A stretch of 64,000 nt of DNA, taken from the NCBI GenBank assembly GCA_022605955.1, contig JAKCOZ010000008.1, positions 26,599,083 to 26,663,082 of the forward strand, given 5' to 3'. The notes under the pieces are model-generated. The model was given only the letters and a program-made list of their open reading frames with translations, had not been told where the DNA came from and ran no database searches. The stretch comes from Rallus limicola (Eukaryota > Chordata > Aves > Gruiformes > Rallidae). Made by a program: the position numbers and the translations under genes. Numbering within the stretch: the stretch's first letter is position 1; every line of letters starts with the position of its first letter. Below, piece by piece: positions 27,001 through 37,368 of the stretch.

Positions 27001-28984
27001 GTGAAACACTTGGTGTTGGCAATCATAATGAACCCTTCAAAGTGAAGCCACAAAAAGCTACACTTCCCAAGGAACCCCAGTCCTCTGGGTAAGACTCATA
27101 GTGAACTCTAGAGGCTTTAGATGATACTCTAGTGTATCTCAGCAGTAAATATGTTTGCCCTGGAAATGGCTTTAACTGCATATTTTGAGTGAAATCTCTT
27201 TGCTTTGGAGACAGCTAATGATCAAACCTGGGGTCCCATGTTGTCATCTGGTATCCTCCTGAATGGGGGTAACATACAGACCTGTCTGATGGCATGAAGA
27301 CTGGAGAATCCTAAGTCTCTGTTTCTGGTGGCTATCCAGGGAATATGGTATTCACTGAGGAGGAATGATGGTAAAGGGGAACAACCGTCTAACATAAAGT
27401 GGATTCTGATGTTTGTATCTAAGCTGTTGCAGAAGAGACAATGCCTATTGTCTTTGAAGAAAAGACTTTGGGATATTAAATAGAGAAGAATCAACCCCAC
27501 TCTCACCACATTAACTCTCTAGGAAATAAATACAGTAAAAGAGTTATACTTGTCTTAGTGGATGTTGCTTGTTAATGCAATCTCAAATTCAGAGGTTATT
27601 GCACTTGAAGAGCTTTTCTGGAACTATTCAGAGAATATGCATGCGATTGGGTAAATGGGTGGAATATGATTTAGCTTTAAAAGATCTGGCTCTGTAACAA
27701 TATGTATCTCTAAAAAACATAGTTCATATTACAACCAGCGGGATGAATGTCTTGCTTTGATAGAGCAGCATCATGGTGGCAATGGCTCTATCTAAAAGAC
27801 TCAAGATGTCACGACATGCTGTTTGGGGCCAGCTTGCTGCAGAGGAAAGCAAAATTCCAGGCTGGATCCACACCCAGAGTCTCCATTCTCCCACTGCTGG
27901 GAGCACTAGTTTTGCCCTGCTTGTTTGACTAGGGACTGGTTTGGTTTTCTTCCAGACCGGTTGGGCTTTGCCTCCTTATAAACTTCACCATGTACTGTCC
28001 TTTCCCCTGCCTTATCTCTCCCTGTCTCCTGTGTCAAGGGCACCAATGGAATGCAAGACGGGTGCTTTTGCTAGGAGCTGTTCTGAGCCGAGAGGACAAG
28101 CCAAAACGCCCCTTTCTTAGGGCTTGGTGTTTCAAACAGCTTCCGCCTGCGGGGAGGGGATGTGTTGAGAACGTGTGAGAGAAAACACTGAAAAGGGAGA
28201 AAAAGCACAAAAAGGGAGGGGGGAAAAAGTACAGCAAGGAAGCTAGAGACAAACTTCAAGTTGTGGATTTTTTCTCACCCAGGCTCTAATTAGGAAACCT
28301 CTTATGAGACTGTGAAGCTGTCAGGCTGCCAAATGTCAGTGTGTTTATCAGAGATCAGGCGAGTCTTCCGTCTGCGGCAGCTACAGTTTGGTGCCACAAC
28401 CTCCTGGGTCCTTCCAGCGTGTGTGACTCACATTTGGCACTGGCACCTCCGGGGGCTTTGAGGCACAGTGGAGAAGCTTCCTTCTCCCTAAAGAATCCAA
28501 AAATAAACCTTTTCCTGGGATCTGGCTGTTTCATTCTGGTTCTGTGCAGAGAGGGTTAACCATAGGGTGCAGAGCCCCTTCACCAGTATGTGACTCAGAT
28601 TCCCAGGGAAATCCCCAGCTTATCTGATGGAGCCTGTTAGTCTGCTAATTGAATAAGCTCCTATTAAAAGTGCAATGTTTTTTAATGACTGCTAACAAAG
28701 GGCCAGATTCTGATCTGGTCTTTTAGCTTGGGATCTTTTTTTTTTTGCTGATGCTCCGGCCCTGCCCCTAATTGCAGCCATGCTGGGTGGGAAGGAGGCA
28801 GCCACCTCCCCAGCTTCCCAGCTCCACCGGCCTCTGCAGAGCCGGGCCTCCCTCAAGAGCGTGAAGCTCAAACCAAAGCACCAGCACTGGGGCTTTCCTG
28901 GTGCGAGTGAGATACCAACTGGGCATCAAACTAGTGTTTTAATGAGCCAAGACTTGGTGAAGTGCAATAGGCAGGAAGCTTTTC

Positions 28985-29265
28985 ATGGGGATCTTTAGGA
29001 AGAGGGAGAAGGCGGCATTGCAGCCATCAGAGGAAAGCATTTGTTGGGAGACTACCAAGGGCTCCATGTAACATAATTGCTGCAAATATCTAATAGGCAA
29101 TCCAAGCCGTGCCCCGAGTAATTAACTTTCCCAGTGTTGAAATCAGGTTGATTTGTTGATTCTGCATATAAGATGTTGTCTGTGTCTGCATAGGAAAAAC
29201 GCTGTGTATGCCTCTGCATATGCACATTCAAACCTTAATTTTAATTAAAATTATGTGCATTATAT
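28985..29265. other. Candidate conserved non-coding element with 18-bp palindrome
   Basis: Homeobox-like cores ACATAATTGC, CTAATAGG, GAGTAATTAACTTT occur in sequence free of open frames and repeats. At 29236-29253 the stretch TAATTTTAATTAAAATTA is a perfect palindrome, flanked by ATGCACAT and TGTGCAT. Conservation is inferred only. Confidence 0.3.
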
Positions 29266-30180
29266 CTAGATCTCTTGTTCTCTATGGGAATTGACTTTGG
29301 GAAGGTATTTGCCTAATAGGAAAAGAAAAAAAATGTGGTTAGCATTTAAAGTGAACTTAGCTGGGTTCCATGGTACTTCTGAAGGAGAGAGTAACAGCTC
29401 TGGTTTCAGGCAGGCCCCATCTGCCCCAGGATGGGATTGAGCTCTCTGGCATGACCCTGTGACCACAGTCGCCTTCCTTCTCTCACCTGAAACTCCCAAT
29501 GGATTCCCCAAGCATACATGACATCAGATCCATGAAAAGTTTTCCAAGATAATTATAAGGAGACCTTTCTTTGTTTTTTCTTGCTAGCCAGGAATGACAT
29601 CTGACAACCTTCACCCCCACGTGTCCCCACACCCACTCAGTTCCTTTATGTGTTCCTTTTGTTTCTCTCCTAGGAAAGTTTCTATTAAAATGCGGGAGCT
29701 TCTTTTCCAAGGTCCCACATACTCACACTGATACTGAGCTGCTGCTTTAAAAGTTTCATAAGCAATCCCTAAAGAGGAGCTTCCCCCCTCCCCCCCCAGT
29801 AACAATAGTGATGTGTCAAAAATCTCAAGCTCCTGTTATCAGAGGCAGAGCCTAAAGCCCATTTCTCAGCCTGTTTCCTCTTCCCCGCTCCCGAGTTGTC
29901 AGATGCTGTGACACGGCTCCATCACGCCACGACCAGCAGGCCCAACAAACAGAAAATGATTTCCAACTGGCAAACACGCTGTTTACTTTCTAGAAAAATT
30001 GCACTTTCCCATCTGACAGCTGATCAAGGGATCTCCTGCTGCTGTCAGCATGAAGAAGTGTTTAAACACAGGGATGGAAGTTTAAACATTTTCTCATTAT
30101 CACAGAATAAAAAAAAAAATTAAAAAATAATAAAAAAATAAAGGCATTGAGCCTCTCGGACCACCTGCTGTGCCAGTAAT

Positions 30181-30298
30181 GAAGTGGTGTCACATGACCA
30201 GCCGGTGAGGACTTTTATCTCTGCCCCAATATCATTACTGAAGTGACACCTGTCACATGACCCGCATCAGGGCTTTCATCTGGGCTCCCCAAATGCAG
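30181..30298. repeat. Two-copy ~59-bp tandem duplication with TGTCACATGACC
   Basis: Units 30181-30239 and 30240-30298. Both begin GAAGTG, contain the identical 12-mer TGTCACATGACC (30188-30199 and 30251-30262), continue (G/C)..GG(A)CTTT(T)ATCT and end in CCCCAA. The 12-mer contains a CACATG E-box in the GTCACATGAC context bound by USF/MITF-TFE type factors. Divergence between units suggests age and retention. Confidence 0.75.
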
Positions 30299-31027
30299 TT
30301 CTGCCTTGTGAGGGGGATTTGCCTGGCGCTTCCCCCCGCCTTTAAAGAGCATTGCCCGCTTGCGCCGTAACAGGCAGGGGTTTGCAACTATTAAAGCCTG
30401 TGGATTTTTTCTTGGGGATATGTAATTTGGCCAACAACTTCCTCTGGGCTGAAGTAAAACAGAATCTTGGCCTGAGAAAGAAGTTATTTCGTTTACTTCA
30501 AGATGTTTTTAAAGCAAATATTTAAGTCTGCTGTTAAATTCTCCTTACATAAAAGGGGATGTTAAAGGATTTCTCCAAAATCTCAAACTTGTTTTTAATT
30601 TTTTATTAGGTGGTGAGAAGGAACAGTTCGATGATCATCGAGCACAATGATCTCCATTTATGTGTACTTCATAAACTCTCACCTGCTTTACCAAGGCATT
30701 CTACCCCTGCCAAGAGAAAGTCTTTTCTGGAAAAGAAGAAAGGTAACTCTTGCACCTCTCTGCCAATGTCTGGGATTTTTTGTGAGGTCTTCAAAAGCAA
30801 ACACCTAGATTTGTGGTGGGCCCACAGACATGATAGCAGTACTGAGTACTTACCATTCAGTTTTACCTCAAAACATCAAACATACAGATGTGACAGGGCA
30901 TGACCACCCACATGAACTAGATGTGAACAGGTTGGAGATAAGAGAGTCTGAACTTAATGGCTTTTCCCTGCTCCTCCTTTCCCAGCTCCACACACAGCCA
31001 TGCCTGAAGTCTGGTACTTCTCTGCCT

Positions 31028-31130
31028 GCTTCATAACCTGATTCAGCTCACTAAAGCAATGAAGAACTAACTCAGCGAAAGAGTTAATAGTTCTCTACCT
31101 GTTTAGTGAGTTAAATCAGCTCATGAAGGG
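31028..31130. repeat. Long imperfect inverted repeat just past CDK15
   Basis: Arms about 31028-31073 and 31081-31130 with a 7-bp loop (AGCGAAA). The left core is GATTCAGCTCACTAAAGCAA; the right arm read in reverse complement is GATTTAACTCACTAAACAGG, and both continue into GA(A)GAACTA..AACTC. It could be a small palindromic transposon (MITE) or could fold as an RNA hairpin. It lies about 110-210 nt past the proposed poly(A) signal. Confidence 0.75.
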
Positions 31131-31239
31131 CTCAGAAAAGTGCCAGAAAGCAAAAGAAAGACTCTGAAGCTTGAAGCAGGGAGGGAAATGGGGGAAGCAG
31201 GACTGCCTTTTGGGTGGCACTAGTATACAAATTCATATG

Positions 31240-31245
31240 TTTATT
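31240..31245 (-). promoter_or_regulatory. Poly(A) signal AATAAA of CDK15 (proposed)
   Basis: AATAAA on the minus strand, 31 nt past the proposed stop codon. If used, the 3' UTR would be only about 50-60 nt. It supports the last exon but AATAAA is common by chance in AT-rich DNA. Confidence 0.5.
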
Positions 31246-31275
31246 GTTACCTACTCTTCCTGGCTCAGTACAACA

Positions 31276-31373
31276 CTATGTCCATTTTCCCTGAGACCTG
31301 TTGGCCCTGAGACTGTGCAGGCCAAGGGATGGAAAATCTACTGAGATCAGCACTCCTGGTGTAAATAGTACTC
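31276..31373 (-). CDS. CDK15: CDK15 last coding exon (proposed): LFT.PGV tail and stop
   Basis: Proposed terminal exon: 2 nt to complete a split glycine codon, 31 codons, and TAG at 31278-31276. It encodes GVLFTPGVLISVDFPSLGL, then HSLRANRSQGKWT and stop. Human CDK15 has, at the same distance from the kinase domain, SLFTVSGVRLKPEM and a tail of similar length. The phase is the one required, the acceptor (CTTCCCCCAGACTCACAG) is good, and AATAAA lies 31 nt past the stop. The sequence match is limited to LFT and GV.L, so a chance fit cannot be excluded. An alternative at about 37058-36878 was weaker. Confidence 0.6.
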
Positions 31374-33775
31374 CTGTGAGTCTGGGGGAAGAGTGGTTCT
31401 GGGGCAGTTGCTCAGATCTGGCATATTTAAGGCATTGGACCTCCAATGTTGAGCTAATGAATGGAAGACTGCTGGGTTGCAGCACATGCTTTTGCCAGGC
31501 TCTTCCTGGCTTTCCACCCCTCCAGATACAGAGCTAAAAGGTCTCATTTGACCCTTAGGCAATTTATCATAAGAGCTTTGGCCATTATGAGGTAGCAGCT
31601 ATGTAAAACAGCAAAGCCATTCGGTCTGCTGCTCCAGGGCAGAAGAAATTTACAACTGATGTTCTGGATAGACACCCAGAGGAAAGTGATTCAGTTCCCA
31701 TCATTAGATCCCTCATTGTCCATGCATAACAAATCCTTTCATTTAACATATCTTGAGCATTCAGTGGCTCTCAATTAGAAGCAGATATCCAACCATAGCC
31801 ATCCCGTGGCAGGCGTTAGAGATCCTGCTTCTTCATTGCTGTTAGTCCAGCCATCTCCAAGAGTGCAGAAGGAGTGCAGAACTCCCTTACCACCACTTGG
31901 GCATCATTTACAGACACTCTGAACATGCATATGACAGTGCAGCATAACTCAGAAGTGGAGAACTATCTTCTACCTACGCAGCCAGCCAGCCCCTTTAGAA
32001 AAGTTTCTTACTTGTCCCAGTTCATAGGAGTTTTTGCAATGCAACAGCTGGTGCCAGTGTGCTTCAAAACTACTGTTTTTCTTCTAAAAGGGCTCCAGAT
32101 TCCCATCTCTCCACAAACAAACCTGCACATGGGAAGCTGACACACAGATAAGTAGAACTCAATAGGATACTCTAGTCTGATCTTGCTCGTACTGCTGTGA
32201 GGTCACTGTAATATTATTCCAGATTCATTGCAGAGCAAATGAAAGACAGAAGGTCCTAATAACGAGACAAATTTCTCTTCAGTATTGCAAAGGGAGGTCA
32301 GGCATTCACACTCACTTTGAGAGTGGCCGGTGTTTGTGAGATCTGGGTCCATGCAGTCTAGAGGTAGAAAGACTTTTGGGATATAGCTTGCCTTTTCATC
32401 AAGGTAGAGAACTTTATGGACTGACACATAACATAAGGAATACCCCTTGTCCTCTTAGCTGAGCACTGCCTGCAGGCACTCTGTGTGCTTTTTGATACAG
32501 CTTATCTATACATCCCTGCAATTATATCTATTGCAAGGGCAAAAGGGAACATAAACAGTTGTGCTGCTTCCCTGCCCAGATCTGCAGCATTTGGTTAGCA
32601 AACAATGGGCTGAGATAGGGCTGGAGACGTAGCTTGCTTACACTAAAATGTCACCTTCCAGCTCTTTCTATGGCTGCCACCCATCTCTCTGGTGGTTTTC
32701 ATGACTGATTTTGTTCCAGTGCCTCAATGCTCTGCATAATTCTGGCTCAGAGAAGTTATCCCAGCCATGCCAGTGACACTACTCAGATAAATCAGAAACA
32801 TTCAAGGTTCGCGTGGTGGCACCTTAGTGACTTGTCTGTATCTTCCTTTTCTTTCTGGATCTGCTGTGAAGCTACACTAGAAAAAGTATCCCTGAAAACT
32901 GATGTTTTGGAGTGGGTAGTACATGAACACATTAAGTTACTTGCTTTCCCAATTCTTCCAGGAAGAATTCTACGAGAAATTTCCCAGTAATTGTAGTTGG
33001 GAAAAAGCTCTCAGATTTCCCTATGTATCCTCATCAGCACTCACCTCAGCTTAGCTTTCCTTCTCATAGCCTGTCAGTAACCCTGAGATCAAGGAGATTA
33101 AAACACCCTGGTAACTCATTAATGAGCCAGGACTCTTTGCAACAGCTGGACCAAACATGGGTGGTGTTTGGCTGCATCTTAATTCTTGCCCATCTTCCCT
33201 CTGCTCGTCAACACCTGCATACATTTGGGACCAAGTATAAGAAGACCCCTGAATTCAGCTCTAAGCAACCAGTCTGCAATGCACGTGTCTAATGCTCTGC
33301 TGGTGTGAAACCAGTATGCTGGTAATCCTGTTAGTAATGGCAGAAGCTCCCTCTAGGAAATTATAACAAATAGTCTTAAACAATTCCCTTTGTTGACAAC
33401 TTTATCCAAGAAACCATCTTCCCTGGAGACTTCTCTCAACTTTTGTATAATCCCCTCCTTCCCTCAGGAGCTCTTTTGTTGAAGGAGATTGTAGGCAAAC
33501 CCCAGGAACGACAGGTCTCTGTAAGCCTTGGATCAGCCTCTACATTCTTTCAATTGTCAGTCCCCATCTGTCCTGTTTGTACATCGATCTTCTGGTCCAG
33601 GGATCTCTCTATTAAGTGACACATGGCTGAGTTTATTCTGCAAGTCCAGTGTCCAGACTGTGCTGTTACATCTTCGTTGCCAAGTCAATCTTTCTGACAT
33701 TGCTTTCTGAAAAACAAAGGGCCAGACATCTGCGCAATTCCATTCTCTTCTTCTGAAAGGTGATTTTTAAAAAAC

Positions 33776-33799
33776 CACCCACCCACCCCACCCACCCCC
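33776..33799. repeat. (CACC)n C-rich tract
   Basis: Runs of three to five C separated by single A. The minus strand, which is the sense strand of CDK15, has five G-runs and could form a G-quadruplex in the pre-mRNA. Confidence 0.85.
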
Positions 33800-36559
33800 A
33801 ACCAAAGTCTGTCCTTGTTTTATGCTCTCAAAGATTTTTCTTCATTTTGTCAAAATCAAGAGTTATTTCAAAGGTCCTTGGTATAATGGAGGGGAGAATC
33901 TGCCCCCTCTTGCAAAGGAATTCTGTTAGGATAAAAATCCATGGCCAAAGTCCTGACTCAAAAGGAAAAATAAATCCTGTTTACAAATATTCCACAGGAC
34001 TAATGACTTCAGTTGCCTTGCTTCTTTTGAGTTGAATTAAAACAAGTGCTATTTTTCCTGTAGATTCAACTACATTTAGCTAGTACAGTAGCACATGAAT
34101 TTAAGAGGCACTGCATTATTTATCTGCATTTTGAGAGGCAGCTTGCAGACAGAAGCAGATTCCCATGATCCATACATTCCTTCTCAACAGGTAGAGGGAA
34201 AGAGGTGGAATAGGGTAGAAAATGGATGGAGTGTTGGCATGGAATGTATATCACCCTGGGAAAGATGCCTGACACTCTCTCTTCCCTTCCCAAAACTAGA
34301 AGGAAACACAAGGAAGAGACTGTGATGATGTTTTGTCCCTGGCTGTGTCTCTCAGGGCTCATGGATCCATGATTGAGCCTGGTATGTTTAGATTTTTGGT
34401 TTTGTCTATTTTTATAATTTAAGCCAGGTTGGCCAGTGAAGGAGGGCTGGCCAGTTTCATTATGTTCCCAGGAAATTCCATTCTCTCATGTGCCAGCGTG
34501 AGGCTGTTGTGCTTTAGATGCCTATCTACTTCTGATTAGATTTCAAAAAGCATACAGAACCCCCTGCTTGCCATTGGTTGCCTATTAAAATGAGAAAAAG
34601 AAATTCTGTTTCATTTATAACCTTGCTTGTGTGTTGGAATCCCGATGCCCTTTAAAAAAAGGTAATTAATAATATTAGCACCATCACTTAAAGAATGCTC
34701 TCCTGTAATGAAATGCAGAAGAAAACTTGAGTTGATATTTAAGCTTGTTTAGCAGGTTTTGTAAGGTTAACATAAGAAAAAAAATGTTTCGAGGTTTGAG
34801 TATTTCTTACTAGTTTCATGGCTTCACTATTTTAAATTATGTATTTGTGAAATAGTCTCAAATCTGTTAAAACTGGCCAAATCCGCCTTCATTGAACACT
34901 GAAGCATGAATGCCCTCCTCAAGCGAGTTGTCTTGGAGGCCTGAGTGGAACTGACAACCAGCTTTTTTGGCAGGATTAGTTCCTCTCTGATCACAGAAAG
35001 GGAACAGCCACCCTGCCTGCACTTAGCTGAGCAGGTGAGCAGGGAATGTATTCAGGCTGCTTCCAAAACTCAATCTGGTCAGAGGCCTGGCAGTGTCAGG
35101 TCCTCCCCAAAAGGACTCGGGGCTGTCCTGTCTGCCTGCTGTTGTCTACATGATGAGGGCAGATGGGGTGGAGAGCAACCGAGACCAGGCACTGAGTGCC
35201 AGGACCTGACCCCATGGCAGGTACAGGCCATCTACATGCACTTGAAAGCGCAGACAGGCAGCTGAGGTTTGCCCTGCTGTCACAGCTAGGTTGCCTCCTA
35301 GCTTGGCAGACAATAAGACAGTCAAAGTAATTTGGCCTCAAGATGGGTTTCCAGGTCTGCCCTGCAAACACAGACCCAACCAGTGACACTGATGGGACAC
35401 ATGCTGTTAACAAATGCACAAAGTAAACAAAGAGGCAGGATATCATAAAAAGGGTATTTTCTGGTAATTTCTTTCAATAGCAGTGATTGTACGTGATCTT
35501 TTGGTCTTCTGTAACAAAAAGGAGATGGAAAATGTTGGTACTGAAGCATTGTTTTGAGGTGTGTCACATTAAAATAGCAATTAATTAAAACCAAGGATGT
35601 CAGGGGCTAAGGCAGTTTTGCTTAGCACTGCTCAGGTTCCATTGTGTGTGAAATCAAGTGAGCTATAACATAGGAACTCAACAGACAAGGACAAAGGTGA
35701 GCAAAGCAATTTGGTCAGTTTAAGCAATGGGGAAATGAAGCAATGTTTTGACTGTGGGGAGGCATCAGTGGAAAGGGCACTGATCTGAGACTTGGGAATA
35801 TGATGAAACCAACCCAAACTTCCCACTGAGCACTGTGTGTTAGGGGCCATTGGCTTGCTGATCTCTTCTCTCTGAATGTGAGATTTCCCACTTTGTCCTC
35901 AGCCTGGGATGTGGTCCAGCCCTGGGTTGGTTGGTTCTGTTTTCCCACCTTGAATGCACAAATAAATTAATGTGCTAAGGCAGCAGCTTTAACAGTGGCA
36001 ACTACAGGCTTACCAAAGAATTAGTCAGTCATCCCTCCTCTCTACCAAAACTTGCTTGAACCTCCTGAGAGATGGCCTCTTCTGTAAGAAGCAAACACGT
36101 CACAGATTTCAGGTTGCAGTCTCACTCCTGGAACTGTGAGTGCTGATTGTCCTGTGGAAAAATCAGGTTAAAGAGAAAGCTGCAAAATGGTCCTTTTCCT
36201 TCACTGTGCTGCTTTCCTAATACTCCTGTGACATTAGCCACAACAATATAAACTAATTCAGGATCCTATTTTTCACATCTCTGTTCCTTCTGTTTTTTTT
36301 TGGAAAATGATTCCTTTAATGTAGGCCCCCTTCTCTAGAAATCTCATGCACGGTTTCCTTTCTTTTTTCTTTTTTCTTGGAGCAACCAGCAAAATACTAT
36401 CTGGTAGAATAGTGGTAGGAATGCAACCCACTAATCAAAAGGATTCAAATGGATCTACGCACTGCTAAGCGCTCTCCTTCCCACCCAGTGGAGGGGGGAA
36501 AAAAAGAGAAAGAAAAAAGAGATAGAGCGAAGGCACGGAGCTTCTCTCCTTCAGCAATC

Positions 36560-36800
36560 TCACAAATGCAAAACCTTCCACTCCAGTGACTCCTCATTAA
36601 CTTACCAAATCTGACAGTCTAATTATCGGAGCCGCTTCACGCTTAGAATAAATAAATACTAAAGTGGGTGTTTAAAGAAATTGAGCGGTGAAATTCAGTC
36701 ATCTAGACAGTCAATAGAGAGTTTATTTTAAATTTTTATATTCTTATGTATTTATATCATTTTAGGAAAGATAATGAGATAGTTGTCTTTCAGGCTAATT
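36560..36800. other. Candidate conserved non-coding element
   Basis: Free of recognisable repeats and open frames, with clustered homeobox-like cores: CTAATTATCGG, GAATAAATAAATAC, TTATTTTAAATTTTTATATT, GGCTAATTGAG. This is a compositional judgement; conservation was not tested. Confidence 0.3.
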
Positions 36801-37285
36801 GAGTTCCTAGGCTCATGGTTGCTTGCTGTCACAATGGCAAACTTAGCTTTAACTTTTGTGCCTTAGAAATCTGATCGCTACATCCCCATTTGCTCTTTTC
36901 TGCTGATAACTGGGTGAAGGCAAAAGTGCACCTGAGGATGGGAAATGACTACACAGGAGTTCCAGTCTGGATGTCTTTCACTGCAAACAAGACAACTAAA
37001 TCTTCTCAGATTTGCATTTAAGAGTGTTAAAGGGACAGGGGAAGTCAAAGAAACCTCAGCTGTAACTTGCAATTAGACAAAATACAGAAAAATGTCTGCT
37101 AACCTCTGATGCAATAGCGTCTGCTTCCATGAAAGCTATTAACAGCACAACCCCCCCCTCTGCTCCCACAAGAGCAGTTCATCTCCCTGAACAATAAGAC
37201 CTTTATAGAGATTCTTTGGCCTGAGATCAATGCGAGTCAGAGCATTTGATCCATGTCTGTAGGACTTTGTTTCCACAAGTCATGT

Positions 37286-37368
37286 GGGCCAAACTTTGCG
37301 CCGGTTGTGTTTTGCTCGCTCCCCAGCTCGTGCTCTTGCAAAAGCACAACTGGTGCAGAGTTTGGCCC
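37286..37368. repeat. Palindromic repeat element, ~30 bp arms
   Basis: Left arm GGGCCAAACTTTGCGCCGGT then TGTGTTTTGC (37286-37315). The right arm (37338-37368) is its near reverse complement, ending GCAGAGTTTGGCCC. The loop is about 22 bp. The GGGCCAAA(C/T)T(T/C)TGC ends match the termini of an old palindromic amniote repeat family of MITE type. No open frame. Confidence 0.75.

Larger units (their letters stand above)
18726..31027. other. Intergenic, no gene recognised
   Basis: Contents: the G-quadruplex motif at 21101, a doubled GATGCTGCAACCTTGT-like phrase at about 22210-22243, AT-rich candidate elements at 23890 and 28985, a T14-type run near 28736, a short GGCCAGATTCTGATCT fragment at 28701-28716, A-rich runs at 30108-30140, and the tandem duplication at 30181. 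Open frames of 162 and 173 codons (20414-20902 plus; 19635-20156 minus) match no known family. Confidence 0.7.

Noticed and set aside
36878..37058. Alternative last CDK15 exon starting AEVSLTSPVPL
   Set aside because: Phase and acceptor are possible, but it lacks the LFT..GV pattern and gives a tail far longer than the family's.
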